From: Phaeobacter sp. G2
Lineage (GTDB): Bacteria; Pseudomonadota; Alphaproteobacteria; Rhodobacterales; Rhodobacteraceae
Direction: 5' to 3'
NCBI GenBank assembly: GCA_025163595.1
Contig: CP104100.1
Coordinates: 868,001-932,000 of the forward strand
DNA length: 64,000 bases
Of the stretch, positions 8,640 through 19,660 are shown piece after piece. Under the pieces are notes generated by a model that worked only from the letters and a program-made list of their open reading frames with translations, made no database searches and was not told where the DNA came from. The position numbers were made by a program, and so were the translations under genes. How positions within the stretch are numbered: position 1 is the stretch's first letter; every line of letters starts with the position of its first letter.

Positions 8640-9029
8640 CTAGATGAGGGCGGCGATCAACATGGTTGTGGTGGCCAGAAGGCCAATAAACCAGATCACC
8701 GAGCGCCAGGGGGAGAGCCCCAGGGCATAGGCGGGGACATAGGCGATCCGCGCGGCCAGATAGATCCAGGCGCTGGTTTGGGTGACTGCGGTGGACTGAT
8801 CGCCAAGGGTGATAACGATGCAGGCGATGGTAAAGAGCGCGAGGCCTTCATAGTGGTTTTCCATCGCCCGTTTGAAACGGCCTGCGGTGCCGGTCAGCGT
8901 GACGGGTTCATCGCGGGGGCCAAGAGCGACGCGGCGGCTGACCTGTTGGTTGGCGGTAAAGGAATAGGCGCCAAACTGCAGGACTTGCAGCAGGGCGGCG
9001 AGTGTAAGGGTGGTGAGTTCTGTGGTCAT
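8640..9029 (-). CDS. MAPEG family membrane protein
   Basis: A 129-residue integral membrane protein of the MAPEG superfamily (membrane-associated eicosanoid/glutathione metabolism). It has four hydrophobic helices. The block RFKRAMENHYEGLALF in the second helix is the family hallmark. Bacterial members have unknown substrates. The start lies one base from the stop of the upstream orphan gene, so the two are probably cotranscribed. Confidence 0.88.
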   Translation of the reverse strand: MTTELTTLTLAALLQVLQFGAYSFTANQQVSRRVALGPRDEPVTLTGTAGRFKRAMENHYEGLALFTIACIVITLGDQSTAVTQTSAWIYLAARIAYVPAYALGLSPWRSVIWFIGLLATTTMLIAALI

Positions 9030-9030
9030 T

Positions 9031-9600
9031 TTACCAAGGCCTAACGTGCTGTCTGTTCAAGCGTTGAGCATTCGAAAACGCCAAGACTTCGCCTGTTTCC
9101 TCTAGCATGGAGCATCTAGAGATGACATCGCGCAGCAGTCCTCCCACCGAGTAGCGAAACTTATCATATCGCAACTGATCATCGCTTTGCTCTTGCTCGT
9201 CTGTAAATGTGATCGGAAGCTTTTCACAAGCTTTGAAAATTTCAACCGTTTCAAAACTGGCATCCCATGCATGCGAAAACTTATTTCTGATTTCGTTTAA
9301 TGCAATCAGAGATACAGCCTCAGTCTTTCCAACTAGACCGAGCCCCTGAGCAACCGCGGTTTTGCTCGTGAAGTTTTTTAGAGCACGGTCCAAATCTCGT
9401 TTTTGTTTGCAATTCATGTCAGACGTGTCGAGGCGAATTCTGAGGAGTTTACCCAACAAGCTGTCCATGGCGCACATAGTGATCAGGACGACTGCTCGGG
9501 GAGATTCATCGCGAAGGCCCTGTGTGAAAGTATCGAGCTCAGCTGCATCACTGAGCACGCGCTCAAACCCTGGAATGTACGATTGTTTAGGTTCTCTCAT
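9031..9600 (-). CDS. MltR-like helical protein, function unknown
   Basis: A 189-residue all-alpha protein. PRAVVLITMCAMDSLLGKLLR followed by a stretch ending LIALNEIRNKFSHAW resembles the mannitol repressor (MltR)/DUF4145 fold, where a conserved Arg-Asn-x-Phe-x-His helix is typical. No DNA-binding domain is visible, so repressor activity should not be assumed. The start at 9600 (MREPKQ) was chosen over a longer upstream extension. The gene interrupts odhB and lpdA, has lower GC than its neighbours, and its stop lies one base from the MAPEG start. Confidence 0.65.
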   Translation of the reverse strand: MREPKQSYIPGFERVLSDAAELDTFTQGLRDESPRAVVLITMCAMDSLLGKLLRIRLDTSDMNCKQKRDLDRALKNFTSKTAVAQGLGLVGKTEAVSLIALNEIRNKFSHAWDASFETVEIFKACEKLPITFTDEQEQSDDQLRYDKFRYSVGGLLRDVISRCSMLEETGEVLAFSNAQRLNRQHVRPW

Positions 9601-9621
9601 GGCTAAAACACCCAATCCAAT

Positions 9622-9656
9622 GCCCCACTCCAAAGTCAGAGTGGGGCAATTGCTTT
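9622..9656. terminator. Strong hairpin with plus-strand T-tract after sucB
   Basis: GCCCCACTC (9622-9630) pairs perfectly with GAGTGGGGC (9639-9647). The T-tract lies on the plus strand although both flanking genes are on the minus strand. On the minus strand only a distant TTTT follows, so it may act as an mRNA-stabilising or processing hairpin between odhB and the orphan gene. Confidence 0.5.
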
Positions 9657-9657
9657 T

Positions 9658-11151
9658 TTACAGATCCATCAGCAGGCGGCGGGGATCTTCCAGGGCTTCC
9701 TTGACGCGCACCAGGAAGGTCACGGCACCTTTGCCGTCGACGATGCGGTGATCATAGCTCAGCGCCAGATACATCATCGGGCGGATCACCACTTCACCGT
9801 TGATCGCCATGGGGCGGTCCTGGATCTTGTGCATGCCAAGAATGCCGGACTGTGGCGGGTTAAGGATCGGCGAGGACATCAGCGAGCCATAGACGCCGCC
9901 GTTGGACAGCGTGAAGGTACCGCCCTGCATGTCTGCCATTGACAGTTTGCCGTCGCGCGCCAGTTTGCCCTTGGCCGAGATGGCTTTTTCGATTTCCGCA
10001 AAGGACATCGCATCGGCGTCGCGGATTACGGGAACCACCAGGCCAGTTGGGGTGCCGGCGGCCACGCCCATGTTGACGTAGTTTTTGTAGACGATGTCGG
10101 TGCCGTCGATTTCAGCGTTTACTTCGGGCACTTCTTTCAGGGCGTGGCAGCAGGCCTTGGTGAAGAAGGACATGAAGCCAAGACGCACACCGTGCTTTTT
10201 CTCGAACTGGTCTTTGTACTGGCTGCGCAGGGCCATGACCTCGCCCATGTCCACCTCGTTATAGGTGGTGAGCATGGCAGCGGTGTTCTGGCTGTCCTTC
10301 AGACGCTTGGCGATGGTCTGGCGCAGGCGGGTCATCTTGACGCGTTCTTCGCGGGCAGCGTCATTTGCCGCCACTGGCGCGCGTGGAGCTGCTGGTGTGG
10401 GCGCTGGAGCCGCAGCGGCTGCGGCGACGGCGCGCGCCACGTCGTCTTTCATGATGCGGCCATCGCGACCGGTGCCTGCCACATTGGCGGCAGAGAGTCC
10501 GGCTTCGGTCATGGCCTTTTCCGCCGATGGCGCATTGGCGATGTCCTTGCCTGCGGCGGCAGGAGCAGCAGCTGCAGCAGGGGCTGCGGCTGGCGCCGCC
10601 GCTGCGCCAGAGCCGGAGATCACGCCCAGTTTGGCGTTGGCTTCAACAGTAGAGCCTTCGGCGGCAGTGATTTCTGCCAGAACACCTGCGGCGGGGGAGG
10701 GCACTTCGACGGAAACCTTATCTGTCTCCAGCTCGCAGAGCATTTCGTCCTGAGCGACGGTATCGCCGACCTTTTTGAACCAGACGGAAACAGTCGCCTC
10801 GGTCACGGATTCGCCGAGAGTGGGCACCATGACGTCGGTGCTGCCGCCCGCGGCCTCTGGGGCTGCGGCTGCGGGGGCTGGGGCGGCGGCAGGCGCGGGA
10901 GCTGCGGCGTCGCCGGAGGCTGAGATATTGGCCAGCAGCGCGTCAACGCCGACGGTATCGCCTTCGTTGGCGACGATGTCAGCCAGAACGCCAGCGGCGG
11001 GGGCGGGCACTTCTACAGTGACCTTGTCGGTTTCCAGCTCACAGAGCATTTCATCCTGCGCCACGGTATCGCCAGGTTTCTTGAACCAGGTGGCAACGGT
11101 GGCTTCGGTAACGGATTCGCCCAGAGTGGGCACGCGAACTTCGGTTGTCAT
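9658..11151 (-). CDS. sucB: 2-oxoglutarate dehydrogenase E2, dihydrolipoamide succinyltransferase
   Basis: E2 core of the 2-oxoglutarate dehydrogenase complex, which passes succinyl groups from E1 to CoA. 497 residues. It has two lipoyl domains in tandem, with lipoylated lysines predicted at 43 and 145 (both ETDK). Each is followed by an Ala/Pro linker. Then come the peripheral-subunit-binding domain (about 205-245) and a catalytic domain ending with the [10 protein letters not shown] active-site block. E2o proteins of model bacteria carry a single lipoyl domain. It lies 11 bases downstream of sucA. Confidence 0.95.
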   Translation of the reverse strand: MTTEVRVPTLGESVTEATVATWFKKPGDTVAQDEMLCELETDKVTVEVPAPAAGVLADIVANEGDTVGVDALLANISASGDAAAPAPAAAPAPAAAAPEAAGGSTDVMVPTLGESVTEATVSVWFKKVGDTVAQDEMLCELETDKVSVEVPSPAAGVLAEITAAEGSTVEANAKLGVISGSGAAAAPAAAPAAAAAPAAAGKDIANAPSAEKAMTEAGLSAANVAGTGRDGRIMKDDVARAVAAAAAAPAPTPAAPRAPVAANDAAREERVKMTRLRQTIAKRLKDSQNTAAMLTTYNEVDMGEVMALRSQYKDQFEKKHGVRLGFMSFFTKACCHALKEVPEVNAEIDGTDIVYKNYVNMGVAAGTPTGLVVPVIRDADAMSFAEIEKAISAKGKLARDGKLSMADMQGGTFTLSNGGVYGSLMSSPILNPPQSGILGMHKIQDRPMAINGEVVIRPMMYLALSYDHRIVDGKGAVTFLVRVKEALEDPRRLLMDL

Positions 11152-11162
11152 GTCTGTCTTCC

Positions 11163-14114
11163 TCAGATGCTCAGCGCGTCGTTCACGAGCGCAGCTTGTT
11201 GGGCTTTATGTTGGCTGGCGAGGCCGGTGGCAGGCGACGCCGAGGTGGCTCGGCCGACGTAAGTGGGCCGGGTATGCTTGGCCTTGATCCGGCTCAGCAC
11301 CCATTCAATATTGGGCTCAATGAAGGTCCAGGCACCCTGGTTCTTGGGTTCTTCCTGACACCAGACCATTTCCGCACCTTTGAACCGTTCCAGCTCCTTG
11401 ACCAGAGAGATCGCCGGGAAGGGATAGAACTGTTCGATGCGCATCAGATAGACGTCGTCAATGCCACGGGCGTCGCGCTCTTCCAGCAGGTCGTAGTAAA
11501 CCTTGCCCGAGCACATGACGACGCGCTTGATCTTGTCATCTGCGGCCAGCTGGGTGTCGGAATTGCCCTGTTGGGCATCATCCCACAGTACCCGGTGGAA
11601 GCTGGATCCGGTGGTGAAATCCTCAGCATTGCTGATCGCCAGCTTATGGCGCAGCAGTGATTTTGGCGTCATCAGCATCAGCGGCTTGCGGAACGAGCGG
11701 TGTAGCTGGCGGCGCAGGATGTGGAAGTAGTTGGCCGGGGTGGTGCAATTGGCAACGATCCAGTTGTCCTGACCACACATCTGCAAGAACCGTTCCAGAC
11801 GGGCGGAGGAATGCTCGGGTCCCTGACCCTCAAAGCCATGGGGCATCAGGCAGACCAAACCGGACATCCGCAACCATTTGCTTTCGCCCGACGAGATGAA
11901 CTGGTCGAACATGATCTGGGCGCCGTTGGCAAAATCGCCAAACTGCGCTTCCCAAAGGGTTAGCGCGTTAGGCTCCGCCAGGGAGTAGCCATACTCAAAG
12001 CCCAAAACCGCATATTCCGACAGGGCAGAGTCGATCACATCATATTGCGATTGGCCTTCGCGGATATTGTTGAGCGGGAAATAGCGCTCTTCGGTGTCCT
12101 GGTTGATGATGCCTGAATGACGCTGAGAGAAGGTGCCGCGGGTGGCATCCTGGCCGGACAGGCGTACTGGGTAGCCCTCGGTGAGCAAAGAGCCAAAGGC
12201 CAGTGCTTCGCCAGTGGCCCAGTCAATGCCGGTCCCGGTTTCAAACATCTTGCCACGGGCCGCCAGAAAGCGTCCCACGGTTTTATGCATCGGGAATCCT
12301 TCGGGAACCGAGGCGAGGCTCTTGCCGATTTCGGCCATGGTCTCCGGTGGGATCGCAGTGCGCCCACGCTGATAGTCCTCATCCTGTTTGTCCAGATGCG
12401 ACCAGCGCCCATCCAGCCAATCGGCCTTGTTGGGTTTGTAATCCTTGCCGATCTCGAACTCTTCGTTCAGATGCGCCTGGAAGCCGGCCTTCATATCCTC
12501 GATTTCGCCCTCAGGGATCAGACCGTCCTTGACCAGGCGTTCTGTATACAGGCTGAGCGTGGTTTTATGGCCCTTGATCTTTTTGTACATCAGGGGGTTG
12601 GTGAACATGGGCTCGTCGCCCTCGTTGTGACCAAAGCGGCGGTAGCAGAAGATGTCCAGCACCACGTCCTTGCCAAACTTCTGGCGGAACTCGGTGGCCA
12701 CCTTGGCGGCGTGCACCACGGCTTCGGGGTCGTCGCCATTGACGTGGAAGATCGGCGCTTCAACCACCAGTGCGTTGTCGGTGGGATATGGCGAAGAGCG
12801 CGAGAAATGCGGCGCGGTGGTGAACCCAATCTGGTTGTTCACCACGATATGCATGGTGCCGCCGGTCTTGTGCCCCTTGAGGCCAGACAGCGCAAAACAT
12901 TCCGCCACAACACCCTGGCCAGCAAAGGCCGCATCGCCGTGCAGCAGGATCGACAGGACCTTGGTGCGGCTGTCGTCGTTTTTCTGGTCCTGCTTGGCGC
13001 GTACCTTGCCCAGAACAACCGGGTTCACCGCCTCCAGGTGCGAGGGGTTGGCCGTCAGCGACAGGTGGACGGTGTTGCCGTCAAATTCGCGATCTGAAGA
13101 GGCGCCAAGGTGGTACTTCACATCGCCTGAGCCATCCACGTCTTCGGGTTTGAAACTGCCACCCTGGAATTCGTTGAAGATGGCGCGATAGGGTTTCTGC
13201 ATCACATTTGCCAGAACCGACAGGCGGCCCCGGTGCGGCATGCCGATGACGATCTCTTCAACGCCCAGGTTGCCACCGCGCTTGATGATCTGCTCCATCG
13301 CCGGGATCAGGCTTTCGCCGCCATCCAGGCCAAAGCGCTTGGTGCCCATGTATTTCACATGCAGGAATTTCTCAAACCCTTCGGCCTCAACCATCTTGTT
13401 GAGAATGGCCTTGCGGCCCTCGCGGGTGAAGGTGATTTCCTTGTCGTAGCCCTCGATACGCTCTTTCAGCCAGGCGGACTGCGCCGGGTCTGAAATATGC
13501 ATGTATTGCAGGGCAAAGGTGCCGCAATAGGTGCGTTTTACGATGTCGACGATCTGCCGCATCGAAGCCACCTGCAGCCCCAGCACATTGTCGATAAAGA
13601 TCGGGCGATCCATATCCGCATCCATAAAGCCATAGCTTTTGGGATCCAGCTCGGGGTGGGGGGCATCGCTGCGCATCGACAGCGGGTCCAGATCGGCGGC
13701 CAGATGGCCCCGGATCCGATAGGCGCGGATCAGCATCAGGGCGCGGATCGAATCCAGCACCGCGCGCTGGATCTGCTCGTCCGAGACCTCAACACCTGCC
13801 TTGGCGGCCTTCTCGGCGATCTTTTTGCCAGCGGCCTTGGTTTCCACTGGCGCAGGCCATTCGCCTGTCAGCGCAGCGGTCAGATCATCATTGGGGGCCG
13901 GGGGCCAGTCGCCACGTGCCCAAGAGGGGCCAGCGGCCTCTGCCGTCACATCCGGTTCTGCATCGCCCATCTGGCGGAAGAACTCAGCCCAGGCGGCATC
14001 CACCGCATTGGGGTCTTTGGCGTATTGGGCATAGAGCTGTTCAAGATATTCGGCATTGTGCCCCTGCATAAAAGAGGAGGCGTGGAACAGGTCGTTGGGA
14101 GAGGTGTCTGTCAT
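11163..14114 (-). CDS. sucA: 2-oxoglutarate dehydrogenase E1 component
   Basis: Thiamine-diphosphate decarboxylase that converts 2-oxoglutarate to a succinyl-lipoyl group. 983 residues, full length. Recognisable blocks are the N-terminal segment that in the family binds E2 (residues about 5-45), [14 protein letters not shown], the ThDP site [13 protein letters not shown] with NNQIGFTT, and the C-terminal [13 protein letters not shown]. The ATG at 14114 was chosen over a GTG twelve bases upstream because its product matches the family N-terminus. A long palindrome lies about 57 bp upstream. Confidence 0.95.
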   Translation of the reverse strand: MTDTSPNDLFHASSFMQGHNAEYLEQLYAQYAKDPNAVDAAWAEFFRQMGDAEPDVTAEAAGPSWARGDWPPAPNDDLTAALTGEWPAPVETKAAGKKIAEKAAKAGVEVSDEQIQRAVLDSIRALMLIRAYRIRGHLAADLDPLSMRSDAPHPELDPKSYGFMDADMDRPIFIDNVLGLQVASMRQIVDIVKRTYCGTFALQYMHISDPAQSAWLKERIEGYDKEITFTREGRKAILNKMVEAEGFEKFLHVKYMGTKRFGLDGGESLIPAMEQIIKRGGNLGVEEIVIGMPHRGRLSVLANVMQKPYRAIFNEFQGGSFKPEDVDGSGDVKYHLGASSDREFDGNTVHLSLTANPSHLEAVNPVVLGKVRAKQDQKNDDSRTKVLSILLHGDAAFAGQGVVAECFALSGLKGHKTGGTMHIVVNNQIGFTTAPHFSRSSPYPTDNALVVEAPIFHVNGDDPEAVVHAAKVATEFRQKFGKDVVLDIFCYRRFGHNEGDEPMFTNPLMYKKIKGHKTTLSLYTERLVKDGLIPEGEIEDMKAGFQAHLNEEFEIGKDYKPNKADWLDGRWSHLDKQDEDYQRGRTAIPPETMAEIGKSLASVPEGFPMHKTVGRFLAARGKMFETGTGIDWATGEALAFGSLLTEGYPVRLSGQDATRGTFSQRHSGIINQDTEERYFPLNNIREGQSQYDVIDSALSEYAVLGFEYGYSLAEPNALTLWEAQFGDFANGAQIMFDQFISSGESKWLRMSGLVCLMPHGFEGQGPEHSSARLERFLQMCGQDNWIVANCTTPANYFHILRRQLHRSFRKPLMLMTPKSLLRHKLAISNAEDFTTGSSFHRVLWDDAQQGNSDTQLAADDKIKRVVMCSGKVYYDLLEERDARGIDDVYLMRIEQFYPFPAISLVKELERFKGAEMVWCQEEPKNQGAWTFIEPNIEWVLSRIKAKHTRPTYVGRATSASPATGLASQHKAQQAALVNDALSI

Positions 14115-14170
14115 GGATGTTCTCACTGCAGAGGATCAGAGACTGGGTTTCGAAAAATGGTAGCTTTGGT

Positions 14171-14190
14171 CGGACAAATTGTTTTGTCCG
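14171..14190. promoter_or_regulatory. 20-bp palindrome upstream of sucA
   Basis: CGGACAAATTGTTTTGTCCG has 8-bp perfect arms around TTGT and lies 57-76 bp upstream of the sucA start. Size and symmetry suit a dimeric repressor site; the regulator is unknown. TTTCGAAA occurs on either side, at 14148 and 14293. Confidence 0.45.
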
Positions 14191-14354
14191 AAGGGTATAG
14201 GGCAGATGTGTTTCGCAATGCTTACGGAGATTTCTGCAGAAGGCGTGCGTGCGGCACGACCGGTCGACAGGCCTGCGGTTACCTGTTGTTCGTTTCGAAA
14301 GCCCAAACCTATGGGTGCCTGCGTCATGTCTGCCTGCCGTTTTCGAGTGGGTAG

Positions 14355-14379
14355 GCCGGGGCGCATTCTACGCCCCGGC
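14355..14379. terminator. GC-rich hairpin after sucD
   Basis: GCCGGGGCG (14355-14363) pairs with CGCCCCGGC (14371-14379), a perfect 9-bp stem with a 7-base loop, just after the sucD stop. The minus strand has no T-tract, so it may attenuate or process the sucD-sucA transcript rather than end it. Confidence 0.5.
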
Positions 14380-14388
14380 TGGTATTCT

Positions 14389-15273
14389 TTAGCCTTTGAT
14401 CGCTTTCAGCACGGCTTCGCCCAGGCCCGCGGGGCTTTCGGCGACGACGATGCCAGCAGAGCGCATGGCTTCGATCTTATCTTCGGCACCACCTTTGCCA
14501 CCGGCAACAATCGCGCCAGCGTGGCCCATGCGGCGGCCGGGAGGGGCTGTACGGCCAGCGATAAAGCCAGCAACGGGCTTCCAACGGCCTTTCTTGCGCT
14601 GCTCGGCGAGGAATTCAGCGGCTTCTTCTTCTGCGGAGCCACCGATTTCACCGATCATGATGATGCTTTCTGTTTCATCATCGTCCAGGAACAGGTCCAG
14701 CACGTCGATGTGCTCGGTGCCTTTGATGGGGTCGCCACCAATGCCCACGGCCGAAGACTGGCCCAAACCAATGTCCGAGGTCTGTTTCACAGCTTCATAG
14801 GTTAGGGTACCGGAGCGCGATACAACACCCACGCTCCCGCGTTTGTGAATATGGCCGGGCATAATGCCGATCTTGCAGGCATCCGGGGTGATAACGCCGG
14901 GGCAGTTGGGGCCGATGAGGCGCGATTTCGAGCCTTCCAGCGCCCGCTGAACCCGCATCATGTCCAGCACCGGGATGCCTTCGGTGATGCAGACGATCAG
15001 TTCCATCTCGGCGTCGATGGCCTCGAGGATCGAGTCAGCGGCAAAGGGGGGCGGCACGTAGATGACAGAGGCATTGGCTTCGGTCATGTGCTTGGCTTCG
15101 TGCACGGAGTTGAAGACCGGCAGGTTCAGGTGGCTCTGGCCGCCTTTGCCTGGGGTGACACCGCCGACCATTTTGGTGCCATAGGCGATGGCCTGTTCAG
15201 AGTGAAAGGTGCCCTGCGAGCCGGTGAAGCCCTGACAGATGACTTTAGTGTTTTCGTCGATGAGTACGGCCAT
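14389..15273 (-). CDS. sucD: Succinate-CoA ligase, alpha subunit
   Basis: Alpha subunit of succinyl-CoA synthetase, which makes ATP or GTP from succinyl-CoA. 294 residues. It has the CoA-binding Rossmann domain starting with [23 protein letters not shown], and the active-site histidine in [10 protein letters not shown] (about residue 251) that is phosphorylated in catalysis. It follows sucC but is separated from it by a small hypothetical gene, which is unusual. Confidence 0.95.
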   Translation of the reverse strand: MAVLIDENTKVICQGFTGSQGTFHSEQAIAYGTKMVGGVTPGKGGQSHLNLPVFNSVHEAKHMTEANASVIYVPPPFAADSILEAIDAEMELIVCITEGIPVLDMMRVQRALEGSKSRLIGPNCPGVITPDACKIGIMPGHIHKRGSVGVVSRSGTLTYEAVKQTSDIGLGQSSAVGIGGDPIKGTEHIDVLDLFLDDDETESIIMIGEIGGSAEEEAAEFLAEQRKKGRWKPVAGFIAGRTAPPGRRMGHAGAIVAGGKGGAEDKIEAMRSAGIVVAESPAGLGEAVLKAIKG

Positions 15274-15284
15274 GTGTTTGGTCC

Positions 15285-15788
15285 TTACTTTGAGTTCAAA
15301 ATGTCCGAGACTTCCTTATTATTGAGCGCAAAAAAACGGGTTTCACCTGGGGGCAGTGCCGCGTATTCTTTATCGTTCAAATAATAAAATGCCTGTCTCG
15401 GAGCTTTGGTTCGGCTTTGCGGTAGTCGGATCAATCCAGTAGTGTCGGTGTTTCTAAATTGAACGGTGACCCAACTGGGCTCGGGGTTTCCCCGCTCAAA
15501 AAAGCATTCGGCATGAGCCGGAAAAAAACTGCCGACGCTGCTTCTTGCAATGACATCTGGAAAGACGATCCGATTTGTACTGGCCTCAGAAAGCGGCAGC
15601 TTAGTAGCTTCCACTTTCAATAGCCCGATCTCTACGCTTTTGATCACGACTGTGTTCAGTATTCCTGTGCGCACGACTTCTTCGCACGCAATACATCCAG
15701 TGTCCTGAGCGCGGCAGACTGAGGTTTCAGCCAATGCCGGGGCTACAGACAAGCAAGAAAACAGAACCTTTGCCGTGATCTCTAGCAC
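15285..15788 (-). CDS. Exported hypothetical protein inserted between sucC and sucD
   Basis: A 167-residue protein with a likely signal peptide (cleavage near ALAET), then a Cys-rich N-terminal part ([13 protein letters not shown]) and an otherwise beta-rich chain. No family was recognised. It starts with GTG four bases after the sucC stop and ends eleven bases before sucD, so it lies inside the sucCD operon and is probably translated with it. Base composition is lower in GC than sucC and sucD, suggesting a later insertion. No role in succinyl-CoA synthetase is implied by the sequence. Confidence 0.65.
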   Translation of the reverse strand: MLEITAKVLFSCLSVAPALAETSVCRAQDTGCIACEEVVRTGILNTVVIKSVEIGLLKVEATKLPLSEASTNRIVFPDVIARSSVGSFFPAHAECFFERGNPEPSWVTVQFRNTDTTGLIRLPQSRTKAPRQAFYYLNDKEYAALPPGETRFFALNNKEVSDILNSK

Positions 15789-15792
15789 AAGA

Positions 15793-16986
15793 TCAGCCCT
15801 TAACCGCTTTCACGATTTTTTCGGCGCCGTCGGACAGGTTGTCGGCTGCGATCACGTCAAGACCAGAGGTGTTGATGATCTCTTTGCCGGCTTCCACATT
15901 GGTGCCTTCCAGACGGACAACCAGCGGAACCTTCAGGCCGACTTCCTTCACTGCGGCAACGACGCCCTCGGCAATCACATCGCAGCGCATGATGCCGCCG
16001 AAGATGTTGACCAGGATGCCTTTGACCTGTGGGTCCGAGGTGATGATCTTGAAGGCCTCGGTGACTTTCTCTTTGGTAGCACCGCCACCCACGTCGAGGA
16101 AGTTTGCAGGCTCAGCACCGTAGAGTTTGATGATGTCCATGGTGGCCATCGCCAGACCGGCGCCGTTCACCATGCAGCCGATCTCACCGTCGAGCGCGAT
16201 GTAGTTCAGGTCATACTTGGAGGCTTCCAGCTCTTTGGAGTCTTCTTCGGTGGTGTCGCGCAGTTCAGCCACATCCGCGTGGCGGTACATGGCGTTGCCG
16301 TCAAAGCTGACCTTGGCGTCGAGCACTTTCAGATCACCGGTGTCAGACACGATCAGCGGGTTGATTTCCAGCATCTCCATGTCTTTGTCGGTGAAGGCCT
16401 GGTACAGCTGGCCCATCAGTTTGACGCACTGCTTGATCTGCTGACCCTCAAGGCCCAGCGAGAAGGCGATGCGGCGGCCGTGGAAAGCCTGATAGCCGGT
16501 GGCCGGATCAACCGAGAAGGACAGGATTTTCTCTGGGGTTGCGGCAGCAACCTCTTCGATGTCCATGCCACCCTCGGTGGAGCAGACAAAGGAGATGCGC
16601 GAGGTCTGGCGATCGACCAGCAGGGCCAGGTACAATTCGGTCTGAATGCCCGAACCCGCCTCGATGTAGATGCGGTTGACCTGTTTGCCCGCAGGGCCGG
16701 TCTGGTGGGTGACCAGGGTGCGCCCCAGCATCTTTTTGGCTTCTTCCGAGGCTTCCTCGACCGATTTGGTCAGGCGGACACCGCCTTTTTCACCGGCATC
16801 GGCTTCTTTGAAGGAGCCCTTGCCGCGACCGCCGGCATGGATCTGTGCCTTAACCACCCAAAGCGGGCCGTCAAGCTCACCTGCTGCGGTTTTGGCTTCG
16901 TCGGCCTTTAGCACGACGCGACCGTCGGAGACTGGTGCTCCGTAGCTGCGAAGGAGGGCCTTGGCCTGATATTCGTGGATGTTCAT
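15793..16986 (-). CDS. sucC: Succinate-CoA ligase, beta subunit
   Basis: ADP- or GDP-forming beta subunit, 397 residues. It has the ATP-grasp nucleotide-binding domain at the N-terminus ([29 protein letters not shown]) and the CoA-ligase domain at the C-terminus with [15 protein letters not shown]. It is the first gene of the sucCD operon. Its upstream region carries two TGTGATCACA palindromes 21 bp apart plus ATTTGCAAAT, an arrangement shared with sdhC. Confidence 0.95.
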   Translation of the reverse strand: MNIHEYQAKALLRSYGAPVSDGRVVLKADEAKTAAGELDGPLWVVKAQIHAGGRGKGSFKEADAGEKGGVRLTKSVEEASEEAKKMLGRTLVTHQTGPAGKQVNRIYIEAGSGIQTELYLALLVDRQTSRISFVCSTEGGMDIEEVAAATPEKILSFSVDPATGYQAFHGRRIAFSLGLEGQQIKQCVKLMGQLYQAFTDKDMEMLEINPLIVSDTGDLKVLDAKVSFDGNAMYRHADVAELRDTTEEDSKELEASKYDLNYIALDGEIGCMVNGAGLAMATMDIIKLYGAEPANFLDVGGGATKEKVTEAFKIITSDPQVKGILVNIFGGIMRCDVIAEGVVAAVKEVGLKVPLVVRLEGTNVEAGKEIINTSGLDVIAADNLSDGAEKIVKAVKG

Positions 16987-17097
16987 GAGAAACTGTCCCG
17001 TCTGGCTTCAATAATCTCTGTCATAACGCCGTCATACGCCAAATGTTTAAAGGCTTTTCTGACGTCTCACGGGGAAATGATGAAGATTTTCGGGTTT

Positions 17098-17139
17098 TGT
17101 GATCACAGCTTTCGGGGGTGTGATCACAAATTTGCAAAT
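17098..17139. promoter_or_regulatory. Paired TGTGATCACA palindromes plus ATTTGCAAAT upstream of sucC
   Basis: Perfect TGTGATCACA occurs at 17098-17107 and 17119-17128, centres 21 bp (two helical turns) apart. ATTTGCAAAT follows at 17130-17139. The nearer palindrome edge is about 111 bp from the sucC start. The same module precedes sdhC. TTTGCAAA is the core reported for short-chain acyl-CoA regulators of the PccR/RamB type; the TGTGATCACA-binding factor is not known to me. Confidence 0.6.
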
Positions 17140-17265
17140 GGCTAATTCAATTGATTCGTTGCCGGGCGTCAGGCTAAAAACGACATCCAGAGCAGGGCAC
17201 CGACCCTGACGCGGGCAGGCCCTGGGTCTAAAATCGCTGACACTGCGCCAGGTCAGAGGGGGCCA

Positions 17266-17300
17266 AAAAGAAAATGCACGCCCCGATAGAGGGCGTGCAT
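17266..17300 (-). terminator. Rho-independent terminator of mdh
   Basis: ATGCACGCCC (17274-17283) pairs with GGGCGTGCAT (17291-17300), a 10-bp perfect stem. On the minus strand the stem is followed by TTTTCTTTTT, a good T-tract. It lies just past the mdh stop. Confidence 0.85.
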
Positions 17301-17335
17301 GAAGTGTTATACTGCGATCAGAACCGCAGCAGAAA

Positions 17336-18857
<1,522 letters not shown>

Positions 18858-19175
18858 TCAGGCGTCGTTATCAGCCGTGGGGACGGCCTCGGCCAGGGCC
18901 TCAAACGACTGTCCCGAGGCCATGAGGCAGGTCATGCCGGTGGGCATGGTCACTGTGATGGTCCAGCTGCCGCTCTCGGCTGAGGCAAAGGTTTCCATCA
19001 CCATGCCTTGCTGGCCAATGCCAATGGCCTGACGGCTTTCGCCATATTTCGAGGCGAGTCGCTCGACGACGACCTCACGCGGGGCGCAATTGCGGCCCTG
19101 GGCCAGTGCGGGGGAGGCAGCCATGAGGCTCGCGGTAAAGCCCAATACAGACAGGCCAAGTACAGTTTTAAACAT
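18858..19175 (-). CDS. Small exported protein, unknown function
   Basis: A 105-residue protein with a clear signal peptide (MFKTVLGLSVLGFTASLMAASPALA, cleavage after ALA) and an 80-residue mature part. Two cysteines (CAPREVV and MTCLMAS) could form a disulfide. No family name is recognised, but the pattern looks like small periplasmic proteins found widely in Rhodobacterales. The start at 19175 has AAGGAGA upstream. It is monocistronic. Confidence 0.75.
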   Translation of the reverse strand: MFKTVLGLSVLGFTASLMAASPALAQGRNCAPREVVVERLASKYGESRQAIGIGQQGMVMETFASAESGSWTITVTMPTGMTCLMASGQSFEALAEAVPTADNDA

Positions 19176-19301
19176 CGTCTTCTCCTTGGGTTTTACCCTA
19201 TACGGAACGGCTGACCTGAGAGAGAGCGGTCACATGACCTCCCTTCGTACCCGTCAGATCGGGGCCGGATTCAATTGACGTAATGGTTATGCAGGCCTTT
19301 G

Positions 19302-19354
19302 GCCCGGTCTTAATTCGGGCGTTTTGCCCGGTCTTTCCTAATGGGCTTTTGCCC
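19302..19354. repeat. Repeated GCCCGGTCTT and small GGGC hairpins
   Basis: GCCCGGTCTT occurs at 19302 and 19326. CGGGCGTTTTGCCCG (19316-19330) and GGGCTTTTGCCC (19343-19354) are successive small stem-loops upstream of mcl2. Function unknown. Confidence 0.4.
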
Positions 19355-19492
19355 TCGCAGAGTGACGACCATCTTGCGCCAGAACCCTAAAAAATAGGGG
19401 TTTGGTGGCAGTGTGATCCCAAGCCAGAAGGCCACTGCGATGATAAAATTGTGCCAAGGAGGGTTTGAAAAATAGTTAATCCGCCGATCCAA
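19310..19492 (-). CDS. Possible small membrane protein (doubtful)
   Basis: A 60-codon ORF with TTG start, one hydrophobic stretch (about residues 13-28) and a basic tail. No ribosome site is clear and no family recognised. It may be a remnant or chance ORF; listed because its composition (Trp, Asn, Pro around a helix) looks protein-like. Confidence 0.25.
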   Translation of the reverse strand: MDRRINYFSNPPWHNFIIAVAFWLGITLPPNPYFLGFWRKMVVTLRGQKPIRKDRAKRPN

Positions 19493-19660
19493 ACCGGGCA
19501 GAGAAAATCTCCGGGTAAAATATCGTTTTTCACAGGTGGGTTAGCCGAGGCCACCTGCAGATGTCGTGAGGTCGTTTCTGCAATGCGGCATCAACGCCCT
19601 TGAAAGTTTTCGCCCGAATCTGTACCCGTTTGCGCAACAAAATAACCTGGAGGCTCCCTG

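Larger units (their letters stand above)
16987..17335. promoter_or_regulatory. sucC upstream region
   Basis: 349 bases with no gene between the mdh stop and sucC. It holds the paired palindromes (17098-17128), ATTTGCAAAT (17130-17139) and, near the mdh end, the mdh terminator. The AT-rich part at about 17140-17160 may include the promoter, but no -35/-10 could be assigned with confidence. Confidence 0.6.

Noticed and set aside
7312..9029. Long plus-strand ORFs opposite lpdA and other minus-strand genes
   Set aside because: These mirror the third-codon GC bias of the true minus-strand genes and show no motifs.
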